From Floridanema evergladense (GTDB lineage: Bacteria > Cyanobacteriota > Cyanobacteriia > Cyanobacteriales > Aerosakkonemataceae), in assembly GCF_041929205.1 (NCBI RefSeq), contig NZ_JBHFNT010000279.1: a stretch of 64,000 nt of DNA. One strand, written 5' to 3'. Below, in pieces: positions 1 to 9,348 of this stretch. Position 1 is the first letter of the stretch. Each line of letters begins with the position of its first letter. Under the pieces are notes generated by a model. The model was not told the DNA's origin, made no database searches, and was given only the letters and a program-made list of their open reading frames with translations. Both the position numbers and the translations under genes were made by a program.

Positions 1-122
1 GACTATTTAAATCAATCGAAGAATTAGAATATTTATTGCATCAACTTTTAAATGAAGGACAGTTAATTATTAAATGGGAGCGAAAACTTAAAAATAAAGG
101 TAATGCTCTTATCCCTGTTTAA
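1..122 (+). CDS. C-terminal end of an unknown protein (partial)
   Basis: The window opens inside an open frame (third frame) that ends at TAA 120-122. It encodes about 39 residues, helix-rich and charged, ending NKGNALIPV. The start lies before the window, so the family cannot be told. The next gene's ATG begins at the very next base, which suggests the two are co-transcribed and translationally linked. Confidence 0.55.
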   Translation, partial: LFKSIEELEYLLHQLLNEGQLIIKWERKLKNKGNALIPV

Positions 123-470
123 ATGCTTAACAGCTTATCTATGAATAATTTCAAGGAACTTAACAGTAAAGATGTGGTAGCTCTTAATAATTTTGACGCA
201 TTTAGAGTAAATGCAATTACTCAACAAATGTTAAAAGTGGAGCAATTTCAAGAACAAGCAATAAAATATATCATAGGAAATTCGATAGATCAAAGGGTAG
301 AAAAGTGGCAAAAAGAAGGAGTAAGATGTGAAGTATTACAACCAGGGGGAGATTGGCAACGAGGCAAAGTTAGGATGAAAATAACCCTGGAATTTTGCCC
401 AGACGAACCTAAACAACCACCTTCGCCACTAGACGATATTCGTAAACAAATGAAAGAAACCGAAAACTAA
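123..470 (+). CDS. Small KGK-type cyanobacterial protein
   Basis: This 115-residue soluble protein has a helical N-terminal half and a C-terminal half with a WQRGKVR motif followed by LEFCPDE. That arrangement resembles the KGK family (Pfam), small cyanobacterial proteins of unknown function; the assignment is from memory of the motif, not a search. Its ATG directly abuts the stop of the upstream partial gene, so the two probably form an operon. There is no signal peptide or membrane segment. An internal ATG at residue 7 (MNNFKEL) is an alternative start. No biochemical role can be inferred. Confidence 0.6.
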   Translation: MLNSLSMNNFKELNSKDVVALNNFDAFRVNAITQQMLKVEQFQEQAIKYIIGNSIDQRVEKWQKEGVRCEVLQPGGDWQRGKVRMKITLEFCPDEPKQPPSPLDDIRKQMKETEN

Positions 471-479
471 ACCTTCCTC

Positions 480-530
480 TTCTCTCTTCCTCTTTCTTCG
501 TGTCCTTCGCGTCTTCGCGGTTCAATTTAA
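480..530. repeat. Dispersed CCTTCGCG/CTTCGCGG-type short repeat
   Basis: A pyrimidine-rich run ends with a phrase of the type GTCCTTCGCGTCTTCGCGG. Variants occur at 28128-28170 (CTGCGTCCTCTGTGTC) and, inverted, at 54343-54360 (CCGCAAAGGACGCAAAG). Each copy lies just upstream of a start codon (tilS, the 28186 gene, the SWIM gene). This is a dispersed repeat; no function is seen. Confidence 0.5.
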
Positions 531-1517
531 ATGTTTTCTTCCTCACTCTGGACACCCCTCCACGCCCAAATACATCGCACCTTGCGACAACGGGAACTTT
601 TACCCAAAAACCAAAATATATTAATTGCAGTATCTGGGGGACAAGATTCGCTTTGTTTAAGTAAATTACTGTTAGATTTACAATCAAAATGGGGATGGCG
701 ACTAGGAATTTGTCATTGCGATCATCGGTGGCGAAGTGACTCAGAAGCTAACGCGAATCATGTAGAAAAACTTGCTCAAAATTGGCAATTACCATTTTAT
801 TTGTCAGTCACCGATCGAGAATTAAAAAGTGAAGCGGCGGCGAGAGAATGGCGATATGAAGCATTAATTAAAGTTGCCCAAACTTTTAATTATGGCTATA
901 TTGTTACAGGGCATACAGCGAGCGATCGGGCCGAAACCCTACTCTACAACTTAACTCGTGGCAGCGGTGCCGATGGCTTACAAAGTTTAACCTGGCAAAG
1001 AAATTTAACCCAAAAAATCCAATTAATTCGCCCACTTTTAGAAATTACCCGCTTAGAAACCGCCCAATTTTGCAGCCAATTTCAACTACTAATTTGGTCA
1101 GATTCCACTAACGAAGAATTAAAATATAAGCGAAATCGCATCAGATTAGAATTAATCCCCTACCTCAAACAAAACTTCAATCCCCAAGTGGAAAAAGCCT
1201 TAGCACAAACAGCGGAACTTTTGCAAGCAGAAGTAGAATTTTTAGAAAATACTGCTCAAGAAATTCTGCAAAAAGCTACTTATAACTCTCCCATTCCGCA
1301 GATAAATCGCTCAATTTTAAGCTCCACACCTTTAGCGATTCAAAGGCGAGTGATGCGACAATTCTTACAGCAAAATTTAGGATTTGCTCCTAGTTTTGAG
1401 CAAATAGAAAAAATAACAGCTTTAATTACAGCACCTAATCGTTCTTGTACCGATCCTTTTCCCGGTGGTACGATCGCCCAAGTAGAAAACGACTGGATTC
1501 GTTTGAAAAAAGCTTAG
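531..1517 (+). CDS. tilS: tRNA(Ile)-lysidine synthase TilS
   Basis: TilS ligates lysine to C34 of tRNA-Ile(CAU) using ATP, so that the tRNA reads AUA as isoleucine; it is essential and cytoplasmic. The 328-residue protein carries the N-type PP-loop SGGQDS near residue 35, the HCDHRW segment, a TGHTASDRAET motif near residue 125, and RNRIRLELIPYL near residue 200. It is the short cyanobacterial form, with a C-terminal region after residue 230 that is smaller than in E. coli. The start at 531 leaves the usual WTPLHAQ N-terminus after a few residues. The upstream 50 bp is a pyrimidine-rich repeat also seen elsewhere in the window. Confidence 0.93.
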   Translation: MFSSSLWTPLHAQIHRTLRQRELLPKNQNILIAVSGGQDSLCLSKLLLDLQSKWGWRLGICHCDHRWRSDSEANANHVEKLAQNWQLPFYLSVTDRELKSEAAAREWRYEALIKVAQTFNYGYIVTGHTASDRAETLLYNLTRGSGADGLQSLTWQRNLTQKIQLIRPLLEITRLETAQFCSQFQLLIWSDSTNEELKYKRNRIRLELIPYLKQNFNPQVEKALAQTAELLQAEVEFLENTAQEILQKATYNSPIPQINRSILSSTPLAIQRRVMRQFLQQNLGFAPSFEQIEKITALITAPNRSCTDPFPGGTIAQVENDWIRLKKA

Positions 1518-1577
1518 TGCAGCAAGACAGAATCCTTCAGTTTAAATTGAAGCTCTTTCCTTCTGCCCTCTGCCTTC

Positions 1578-3344
1578 CTAAGAAGCTGCTAATTGTTGTA
1601 ACTCGCTAGGAAGCAAACTATAAATAATTTTCCGCATTTCAGCGATGCCATGAAATTGATAATCGCCAACTTCTTGGATATGATTCAGCAAACCAGCGAT
1701 CGCTTCTAACTTTTGCCGCACTTCATTAACCTGATCTTGAAGCTGTTGCAAAATCTCCTCGGATAATCGCACTTTACCCCAAGATTCCGCTAAAGAAATC
1801 TTTTGAGTTTCGGTATTTTGTTCGCTAGTTTGTAACTCTTGGCGTTGATTTTCCTGTTGCTGAACTTGAGCATCTACCATTGTTTGAGCTTGCCCAATAC
1901 TAGAGCGCATTTGCTCAATTTCCCGTTCCAATCTTTGTAACTCTTCCGCCTGTTGTTGACGAACCGATTCAATCTCAGATAAAACTGGCCCTAAATCGAT
2001 TTTTTGCCCTTCTAATACCTCACTATCAGCTACTCCTTGACGACGGCGTAACACCTTCAAATGTTGAGAGTAAATTTCCTCCCGTTCTCGGAGAGTCCGA
2101 CGTTGACCGACCATAGTTTCTTCTAACATTTGGTAACGGTCTTGTTCATCTGATAATTCCGTTTGTAAACCTTGACGTTCTCGATCGTTAGTTTCTTGAA
2201 GCTTTTGTTGTAATTCTGCGATCGCCTGACGTACTAACTCCAACTCTTCTTCTTGATCGCTCACAAAACGCTTCGCCTTATCCAACTCCAACTTTAAATT
2301 TTGTACAACTCCTTGTAAATCTCCGATCGCCATCCGTTCTAAAGCTTCCAAATCAATTTCTTGGCTAATCTTCACCTCCGAAGACATCGCTGCCAACCGT
2401 TGCACTTGTTGGTACAATTCATCTTGCATTCGCAAGCGAACCGCCAAGCTTTGAGCATATTCTTGCTTCAAAGATAAAGAATTTTGCTGCACCTTTAAAG
2501 CTTCCCTTGCTTGATCCACTGAACTCTGAGCTTGGTAAAACTCTTGCCAACGACTTTGCAGATTGCTCGCTTGCCGATCGACTCTTTCTTGAAGTGCAGT
2601 CGCCGCTGCTCTTTGTTGCTCCAACTGTTGCCAATGCTGATCTAAAATTGCCTGCTTTTGATTGAGTGCATCAAACGCCCAACCAAGTTGTTCCCTGATT
2701 GGTTCTGGAGAAGCGATCGTCTGAGATAATCTCTCTAAAATCTCCTGAATTTGCCTTGCTTGCTGGTCATCCAGAACTGGTTGCGGTTTATACTGAGCTT
2801 CCAACTCTTTAACCCGCTCTTGTTCCCCCTTCAAATGCGCCCAAGCACCTTCTAATTCCTGACGATTGCGATCGATCTCCTCCTTTAATCGCTCCGTTTC
2901 CTCACGAAAACTAGTAATTTCTTGTCTTTGCTGCTCAAATCGCTCTACCTCCTGCTCCATCTGCGCCAACTCTTCTTGACGCGCTTGAATTTCCATCTCC
3001 CGACGATTCAACTCATGAGCTTGGTAAGTTAGCGACTCCTTCCACTGTTCAATTTCTTCTTCCTTCGTTTTATACTTTTCTTGTAATCGCGAAAAATTTT
3101 GTAGAATCCCCACCAAATCTCGCCCCGGATTAATGCGCTGCACTTGGCGATTTCCACCCAGTTCAACCAAAACTAGCGCTCCGTCGCCGTACTTGCTTCC
3201 TTCTTCAGGAGAAAGAGCAACCACTTCCTCACCAGTGATTGCACTCCAACTTTCGCTTCGCTGACAAGCCAGCAGTTTCAGATCCGTTTTATTGCCCCCG
3301 AATGGGCCAGATTTTTTTTGTAATACTTCCGCTAGATACAGCAC
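1578..3344 (-). CDS. hmpF: Type IV pilus motility regulator HmpF, coiled coil
   Basis: HmpF is a filament-forming-cyanobacteria protein known in Nostoc punctiforme to localise to cell poles and to be needed for type IV pilus activity and directed gliding. Here it has 588 residues. The conserved N-terminal module (LYLAEVLQKK, then RSESWSAITGEE) spans about residues 1-85. It is followed by an almost continuous coiled coil rich in Q, E, R and L to about residue 540, and a short C-terminal helix region (YSLLPSELQQL). The start is GTG at 3344 with AGAGGA upstream. It is divergent from hmpA, the arrangement I recall for N. punctiforme. There is no membrane segment. Confidence 0.9.
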   Translation of the reverse strand: MLYLAEVLQKKSGPFGGNKTDLKLLACQRSESWSAITGEEVVALSPEEGSKYGDGALVLVELGGNRQVQRINPGRDLVGILQNFSRLQEKYKTKEEEIEQWKESLTYQAHELNRREMEIQARQEELAQMEQEVERFEQQRQEITSFREETERLKEEIDRNRQELEGAWAHLKGEQERVKELEAQYKPQPVLDDQQARQIQEILERLSQTIASPEPIREQLGWAFDALNQKQAILDQHWQQLEQQRAAATALQERVDRQASNLQSRWQEFYQAQSSVDQAREALKVQQNSLSLKQEYAQSLAVRLRMQDELYQQVQRLAAMSSEVKISQEIDLEALERMAIGDLQGVVQNLKLELDKAKRFVSDQEEELELVRQAIAELQQKLQETNDRERQGLQTELSDEQDRYQMLEETMVGQRRTLREREEIYSQHLKVLRRRQGVADSEVLEGQKIDLGPVLSEIESVRQQQAEELQRLEREIEQMRSSIGQAQTMVDAQVQQQENQRQELQTSEQNTETQKISLAESWGKVRLSEEILQQLQDQVNEVRQKLEAIAGLLNHIQEVGDYQFHGIAEMRKIIYSLLPSELQQLAAS

Positions 3345-3828
3345 GCCTATATTCCTCTTGATGTGTCTAGGTTCGAGCTTTGGCTAAACCTTTCCTGGAT
3401 ATTATTTAGTTCTACTAACCCTAGTTTAGGCAGACAACGCTCATAAAACAAATTGACTTGTCTCCAGATTTCCCCAATGTCTTCCACCGAGCCAACCCGA
3501 TCGAAAGGAATCAACCTTAACCACTGGTTAATTTAACTTGAAACGGCAGATGAAAACAGCTTACCGCCTCAGCAGTGAATTTTACCTATGAAATGCCATG
3601 ATTATCTGCACTTGCGATCGCTAAGAAAAATTAACAACTCTGAGTCAAGAGCAACAATTTTAAATTTTGTAAACTTGCTACTTGAACTCCATACTTTTTA
3701 CTTAGAGAGTAACAGTATCAGGAGAATAGAGTTTACCGCTACGTTAAATTCTAACCTAGACTAAAAACATCTACAGTAGTAGCACCAAGTTAGATCGAGA
3801 CAGTTTATTAGGAGAGCGAAATAGTTCC
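3345..3828. promoter_or_regulatory. Divergent hmpF/hmpA control region
   Basis: About 480 bp separate the divergent hmpF and hmpA genes, so both promoters must lie here. AGGAGAGCGA at 3811-3820 is a plausible ribosome binding site for hmpA. The stretch is A+T rich near hmpA and holds one HIP1-like site (GCGATCGC, 3615-3622). I could not place a promoter of a named sigma factor with confidence. Confidence 0.4.
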
Positions 3829-5073
3829 ATGCAGGGAACGTTAAGTGAAATTGATATTCGTAGTATTCTGCAACTTATCGAATTAGGTCAACGAACAGGG
3901 TACTTAGAAGTACAAGCGTTTCGTGATGCAAAATTCCGAGTAGCAGAACAGTTTTGGATTGTATTTTTCCTCAACGGACAAATTGCTTATGCCGCAGACA
4001 ACGACAGCAGTTTGTCTCGCCTACGGGATTATTTACGGCGTTATCGGTTAGATTCAGCAGTAGAGCAACTGTATGTACCAGCGATCGCCACTACCAACGC
4101 ACCCGAATACGGCTACCTATGGACGTTACTCGAAACTCATGTCCTCACCCCAGCCCAAGGTAGAAGCATCATTCAAAACATGGTCAAGGAAACTTTGTTC
4201 GACCTTCTCAGCTTACACCAAGGCTCCTTCGTTTTTGAAATTGGCCCCGCCTTAGCTCCCCAACTCACCACCCTGGAAATTGCTCCTCTGGTGACACAGA
4301 TTATGAAACAGGTACAAGAGTGGAAACAATTTACTCCTCATATTCAATCCCCAGAACAATGCCCGGTGATTGTAGAATCCTCACTTTTACGGCAAAAATT
4401 ACCAGAAAATACCTTTAGAATTCTGGAAAGTTGGGCAGATGGACAACACTCCCTGCGGCAAATGGCACGCTATTTAAATCGCCAAATCCTCCCAGTCGCT
4501 AAAGCCATTTACCCATACATTAAGAAAGGTTGGGTGCAACTAGTTTATCCTAGTAATTCCAGCACTAATTCGGCAGCCGGAGAATTCCCTGTCGAGGCGA
4601 ACCCTGGGACACACAGCGTAGTTTTCATTGATGATGGGATTGCCACCTGTAAAGCAGTGGAACAAACACTCAAACAAAATGGTTACGCTGTAGCTGTGAT
4701 TAGCGACCCTTTGAAAGCACTGAGCTTGGTATTCCAAATTAAACCAGACCTAATTCTTTGTGACATTATTATGCCTGAATTAGATGGATTTGAAATTTGT
4801 GCTATGTTGCGACGTTCTACTGCTTTTCGCCAAACTCCGATCGTCATGTTAACAGGTAAAGATGGGTTTATCGATCGCGTCAAAGCCCGAATGGTAGGTG
4901 CAACAGACTACCTTACCAAACCCTTTGGTGACAGTGAATTACTGATGTTAGCGGAGAAATATATTGGTAAGAGCGACATCGATGAAGTCAAAGCCACCCA
5001 ACTATTGATCGATGCGTTAGAAGAGGAAATAGGATTAAGTAATTCTTCCGACTTGAATGTAAGTCGGTCATAG
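3829..5073 (+). CDS. hmpA: PATAN-domain response regulator (PatA/PixG type)
   Basis: This 414-residue protein has an N-terminal PATAN/DUF4388-like module (GTLSEIDIRSILQLIELGQ at residues 3-21) running to about residue 250. A receiver domain follows at about 264-390, with phosphoacceptor D312 in LCDIIMPELDG and a conserved lysine in TKPFG. PatA/PixG proteins are output regulators of cyanobacterial chemotaxis-like systems and influence the type IV pilus. It is the first gene of hmpABCDE; the order PatA, CheY, CheW, MCP, CheA matches the hmp locus of Nostoc and pixGHIJL of Synechocystis. I expect phosphotransfer from HmpE. Confidence 0.88.
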   Translation: MQGTLSEIDIRSILQLIELGQRTGYLEVQAFRDAKFRVAEQFWIVFFLNGQIAYAADNDSSLSRLRDYLRRYRLDSAVEQLYVPAIATTNAPEYGYLWTLLETHVLTPAQGRSIIQNMVKETLFDLLSLHQGSFVFEIGPALAPQLTTLEIAPLVTQIMKQVQEWKQFTPHIQSPEQCPVIVESSLLRQKLPENTFRILESWADGQHSLRQMARYLNRQILPVAKAIYPYIKKGWVQLVYPSNSSTNSAAGEFPVEANPGTHSVVFIDDGIATCKAVEQTLKQNGYAVAVISDPLKALSLVFQIKPDLILCDIIMPELDGFEICAMLRRSTAFRQTPIVMLTGKDGFIDRVKARMVGATDYLTKPFGDSELLMLAEKYIGKSDIDEVKATQLLIDALEEEIGLSNSSDLNVSRS

Positions 5074-5195
5074 TGGGGAATACTAAACTAGGGTGCTGAA
5101 TACTTGACTAATATTGATATGTGTTAGCGGCAACCTTGATAGATTTTTAGTTTTATCTTCTCATCTGGTGGAATTAGCAGGTCAGGTAAAAAATT

Positions 5196-5561
5196 ATGAG
5201 TACAGTTTTAGTAGTAGAGGATAGCGTCACCCAAAGAGAAATGATCTCCGATCTGTTACGTGGCAGCGGACTAAACGTTAAAGTTGCCACTGATGGAGAA
5301 GAAGCACTCCAGTTCATCCAAGGTGTCTGTCCCGATCTAGTAGTCTTAGATATTGTCATGCCCAAAATGAACGGTTATGAGGTTTGCCGTCGCCTCAAAG
5401 CCGATCCGAAAACCCAAAATGTACCTGTAGTAATGTGTTCTTCTAAAGGTGAAGAATTCGATCGCTATTGGGGCATGAAACAGGGTGCAGATGCCTACAT
5501 TGCCAAACCGTTTCAGCCAAAAGAACTGATCGGTACGGTTAAACAACTATTACGAGGATAG
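5196..5561 (+). CDS. hmpB: CheY-like response regulator
   Basis: A stand-alone receiver domain of 121 residues. Acidic pocket residues E8 and D9, phosphoacceptor D52 in LDIVMPKMNG and a lysine in AKPFQ near the C-terminus are all present, so it should be phosphorylatable. It is the PixH/HmpB/CheY counterpart and probably carries or buffers phosphoryl groups from the CheA-type kinase HmpE. It sits 122 bp after hmpA and 11 bp before hmpC. No output domain is present. Confidence 0.9.
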   Translation: MSTVLVVEDSVTQREMISDLLRGSGLNVKVATDGEEALQFIQGVCPDLVVLDIVMPKMNGYEVCRRLKADPKTQNVPVVMCSSKGEEFDRYWGMKQGADAYIAKPFQPKELIGTVKQLLRG

Positions 5562-5572
5562 GGAAAACTATT

Positions 5573-6106
5573 ATGGTTGGTAGTCCAGACTTTTTAACCG
5601 GAAAAGGTCAAGACCAAACTTCCGAATTTCAAGAATTAGAAAGCCCAGAAGGTGAGTTACATCTGCGGTTTTATGTTACACCAACCACAGAACTAGCTTT
5701 ACCCGCAATGGGTATCAAAGAAGTAATTGAGTCACCACCAGATAGAATTACACCAATCCCTAATGCTTCTCCCTTACTCTTGGGAACGCTCAATTTTCGG
5801 GGTAGAGTAATTTGGGTAGCTGATTTAGGTCAGTTTCTAGGAGAATCAACCGGATTAAATACTGACCGTTCAGAAATTCCGGTGATTGCCATAGAAGACC
5901 AAGATACTATGCTAGGCTTGGCAGTTGAACAGATTGTCGGCATGGATTGGTTAGATGTAGAAACAGGTTTTCAAATGTCAAATAATGCACCAGATAGTAT
6001 GGCACCCTTTCTTCGGGGTGAATGGGTATTAGACGCTCAAGCCAATAAAACTCTGCAATTATTAGACCAAGTGGCGATTCTGCGATCGGCACGCTGGGCA
6101 GCCTAA
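5573..6106 (+). CDS. hmpC: CheW-like coupling protein
   Basis: A 177-residue CheW-domain protein. Recognisable blocks are the KEVIESPPDRITPIPN region at about 48-63, LLGTLNFRGRVIWVADLGQFLG at about 67-88, and GLAVEQIVGM at about 117. CheW couples the methyl-accepting protein (HmpD) to the kinase (HmpE). An N-terminal extension of about 25 polar residues precedes the fold. It follows hmpB by 11 bp, so the pair is probably one transcript. Confidence 0.9.
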   Translation: MVGSPDFLTGKGQDQTSEFQELESPEGELHLRFYVTPTTELALPAMGIKEVIESPPDRITPIPNASPLLLGTLNFRGRVIWVADLGQFLGESTGLNTDRSEIPVIAIEDQDTMLGLAVEQIVGMDWLDVETGFQMSNNAPDSMAPFLRGEWVLDAQANKTLQLLDQVAILRSARWAA

Positions 6107-6357
6107 AATTGTGGAAGCAGTGTTGAGTGCCTAATAAAAAACAGATATTCTACTCTGGTCTAGAAAGTAAAGAGTCAAGTTAATAACTCTCTTGCCCTTA
6201 ACGCTCAATTCACTTTCTAAGCGCAAAATCAAGAAAGACAAATTTCGTAAATAATTATTGGGTAACAGCAAATGATTTATGAGTATAAAACCCGCTCTAA
6301 ATAATTTCCAACTAATTCAAACTCAGCACTCAGTACTCATTTAGCGGGAGGAGGCAA

Positions 6358-9186
6358 ATGCCATTTAGCACACACACGCAGAAATACCAACAAGCTCAAA
6401 CAGCATATATGCAAGGTAAAGACGAGGAAGCGGCAGAAATTGTCGATCAACTCGTTTCGGAGTTCCCGGAAGAACCAAGTATCCGATTACTCCGAGGTCA
6501 TATTTATTCCAACCTGGGACAGTATGACACAGCCAGAGAAGAATATGAATATGTGCTCAGACTCACAGATAATCCAGAATATATCGATTATGCTAACAGC
6601 GGGTTGGATTACCTGAATAGTAATGAAGGTTACTCAGATGCCAATGGTGCTGCTCCAGAAATGGATTATGAGGAGGACTATCAACAAGAAGGAAATGAAG
6701 ATTGGAATCAGCACGATCGCGTCACCCTCGCCAATGAATTTGGGCTAGATGACTTAGGGTTAGACGATATTGAAGATATTCCTGCCATGCCTTCTGACTA
6801 TCAAACTGGCAAAGGAACTGCACAATACGATGATAACCCCTTTGGCAGTAATACCTACAGCAATAGCTACGATAACGGTCATGGTACTGATGCTGGGGAA
6901 ATGTTTGTCGATCCCTTTGCTGCTGGTTCCTCAGAACAAACATACTTTGACCAAGAATCAACAGATGTTTCCTCTGGATGGTTCGCCCAAGACCCAAATC
7001 AGGAAAATAATTATTACCTAGAAGAAGAATCAGAAACCAATAATTACTCATTTACTACTGATTCTGCTGCATATACCCAGGAAGCCGCTTTTGATTCCCC
7101 AGATGATGCTTTTGACCAAGAGTACAACAATGCGGAATACGACAATGCGGAGTACAACAACGATGAATACAACCCAGATTTAGCTTATCCTGAAGAAGAC
7201 TCTGCTGGTTGGTCAAACTCGCAACCAACTTTTCCCGATCGACCTCCAGTTTCCACTAACCAGGGGTCTTCCCGTCCGGCTTATTCTAGAGGTGCGGTTG
7301 GTGAAGATGAAACAATTCTGTTGGGAAATGAACTAACTCCCAGTACGGAAGAAATTGATGCCTTTAATGTGGCTTTTGGGGAAGAAAACGACGATGATGC
7401 CACTTTTTCCATGCCAGTTTCTGGCTCCCGGCAGCAAGTTCAGAATGATATTCTCCAAGAATTTGACGAATTTGATGATGATTTAGCCAATCTGCCTAAT
7501 TTTGACAATTTGGAAGATTCAGCTACTTTAGAACCTCATCCGCAAACGGGTTCTTTTGGTTTATCAGGGGGAATTTCGACGGGGGGAATTCGATCGGACT
7601 TAACAGATGCAGGCGATCGATCGGCCTTTGGTTATGATGATAATTTCCCCACCACAGAACCACCAATATTTGTTCCCCAATCAGGAACCGGAACTACAGA
7701 ACCAACTGTTACTGTAGAACAAGGTTTGTTAGCTTTCTTTGAAAATGCTCCTCTAGCTCGCAAACGCACCTATGCAGCCATAACAGTAGGTTTTTTGTCG
7801 GCAATTTCCGTTGCTGCGGTGACTTTTGTCACTAGTACATTAAGCACCCAAAATTCCCAACTGTCTTTTCGTGCCCCAACGAGAGAAAGTCTCGCCCAAA
7901 TGCAGTTTACAGGTTTGGCAATGGCGGGAGTAGCAGGAGTAGTGAGTTTTGGGACTACCATGCTGGTTGGTGGGTTGATGGTACGGCAAATTCGTCGCCA
8001 AACAGTAAATTTACACGAGCAGTTTGATTCGGTTTCTCAAGGAAATTTATCAGCCCAAGCTACAGTTTACTCGGAAGATGAACTGGGGAGATTAGCAGCA
8101 GCGTTTAACCAAATGACGCGGATTATGCTGACTCAAACCAGCGAAGCACAGCGGAAAGCGGAAGAACAAGAACAAGCAAAAGAAGATTTACAACGACAAG
8201 TAATTCGCTTGTTGGATGATGTAGAAGGAGCCGCTAGAGGTGACTTGACTGTTCAAGCTGAAGTAACGGCTGACGTGCTGGGTGCGGTAGCTGACTCCTT
8301 TAACTTGACGATTCAAAACCTGCGGGAAATCGTGGTTAAGGTAATTGAGGCGGCTAAACAAGTTAACAAGGGTGCTTCGGAAAACGAGAAATTTGCTCGT
8401 CAACTCTCAGCTGATGCTTTGCGCCAAGCGGAAGAATTGGCTGTCACCTTAAATCAGGTGCAGGGGATGACGGAGATGATTGCTAGAGTGGCGGATAGTG
8501 CGGCTGAGGCGGAAAAAGTGGGACGCAGTGCTTCGGCAATGGCTCGCAAGGGCGGCGATGCGGTAGAACGGACTGTAGGCAGTATTTTGGGGATTCGGGA
8601 AACTGTGGCGGAAACTACCCGCAAAGTGAAACGGTTGGCGGAGTCTTCCCAGGAGATTGCGAAGATTGTGGCTTTGATTGCGGCGATCGCATCCCGTACC
8701 AATTTGTTAGCATTAAACGCGAGTATTGAAGCGGCGAGGGCTGGCGAAGCGGGTCGGGGTTTTGCAATTGTGGCTGATGAAGTGCGACAATTGGCGGATC
8801 GATCGGCAAAAGCACTCAAAGAAATTGAGCAAATCGTGTTGCAAATTCAAAGCGAAACTGGCTCGGTGATGATGGCAATGGAAGAAGGTACTCAGCAGGT
8901 AATTGAGGGGACGAAAGTTGCCGAACAAGCGAAGCGGAGTTTGGATGACATTATTCAAGTGTCTAACCAAATTGACGTTTTGGTGCGATCGATCACTGCC
9001 GATACAGTTCAGCAAACTCAAGCGGCTCACAATGTAGCACAGGTAGTGCAATCAGTGGAACTTACCGCCCAAGAAACTTCCCAAGAAGCACAAAGAGTGT
9101 CAGGACAATTACAAAATCTAGTTGGTGTGGCACGGAATTTGTTAACTTCTGTAGAGCGTTTCCGGGTGGAAGCGAGCGATCGCTAA
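6358..9186 (+). CDS. hmpD: Methyl-accepting chemotaxis protein with TPR and acidic linker
   Basis: A 942-residue sensor. Residues 1-95 form TPR-like helices (YQQAQTAYMQGKDEEAAEIV). Residues about 95-440 are acidic, Tyr/Asn/Asp rich and probably disordered. Two membrane helices lie at about 470-492 and 519-541 with only a short loop between them, so there is no large periplasmic ligand domain. Two HAMP-like segments follow (EDELGRLAAAFNQMT near 575), then the signalling coiled coil with hairpin tip at about 765-805 (ASRTNLLALNASIEAARAGE). A strong GGAGGAGG ribosome site precedes the ATG. Unlike PixJ, no bilin-binding GAF domain is seen, so it need not be a photoreceptor. Confidence 0.9.
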   Translation: MPFSTHTQKYQQAQTAYMQGKDEEAAEIVDQLVSEFPEEPSIRLLRGHIYSNLGQYDTAREEYEYVLRLTDNPEYIDYANSGLDYLNSNEGYSDANGAAPEMDYEEDYQQEGNEDWNQHDRVTLANEFGLDDLGLDDIEDIPAMPSDYQTGKGTAQYDDNPFGSNTYSNSYDNGHGTDAGEMFVDPFAAGSSEQTYFDQESTDVSSGWFAQDPNQENNYYLEEESETNNYSFTTDSAAYTQEAAFDSPDDAFDQEYNNAEYDNAEYNNDEYNPDLAYPEEDSAGWSNSQPTFPDRPPVSTNQGSSRPAYSRGAVGEDETILLGNELTPSTEEIDAFNVAFGEENDDDATFSMPVSGSRQQVQNDILQEFDEFDDDLANLPNFDNLEDSATLEPHPQTGSFGLSGGISTGGIRSDLTDAGDRSAFGYDDNFPTTEPPIFVPQSGTGTTEPTVTVEQGLLAFFENAPLARKRTYAAITVGFLSAISVAAVTFVTSTLSTQNSQLSFRAPTRESLAQMQFTGLAMAGVAGVVSFGTTMLVGGLMVRQIRRQTVNLHEQFDSVSQGNLSAQATVYSEDELGRLAAAFNQMTRIMLTQTSEAQRKAEEQEQAKEDLQRQVIRLLDDVEGAARGDLTVQAEVTADVLGAVADSFNLTIQNLREIVVKVIEAAKQVNKGASENEKFARQLSADALRQAEELAVTLNQVQGMTEMIARVADSAAEAEKVGRSASAMARKGGDAVERTVGSILGIRETVAETTRKVKRLAESSQEIAKIVALIAAIASRTNLLALNASIEAARAGEAGRGFAIVADEVRQLADRSAKALKEIEQIVLQIQSETGSVMMAMEEGTQQVIEGTKVAEQAKRSLDDIIQVSNQIDVLVRSITADTVQQTQAAHNVAQVVQSVELTAQETSQEAQRVSGQLQNLVGVARNLLTSVERFRVEASDR

Positions 9187-9286
9187 ACACACAATCTCTA
9201 ACCTGGCTATATTAAAAAAGTTAATGCTAGGAAAAACTGACAATTATTACTTTGGATAGTTGAGTTTTGCCAAAAATAACAACGGT

Positions 9287-9314
9287 GTAGGGGCGATTCC
9301 TGAATCGTCCCTAC
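9287..9314. repeat. Dispersed 28 bp palindrome (GTAGGGGCGATTC type)
   Basis: A near-perfect inverted repeat, left arm GTAGGGGCGATTC and right arm GAATCGTCCCTAC, in the hmpD-hmpE gap. A diverged relative occurs at 59805-59832. It resembles common cyanobacterial interspersed palindromes. Confidence 0.7.
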
Positions 9315-9348
9315 AATCAAAACTCATAACTCTTTGAGGAACAGAGCT

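Noticed and set aside
3345..3828. Specific sigma-factor promoter for the hmp genes
   Set aside because: No -35/-10 pair stood out clearly enough to name a sigma factor.
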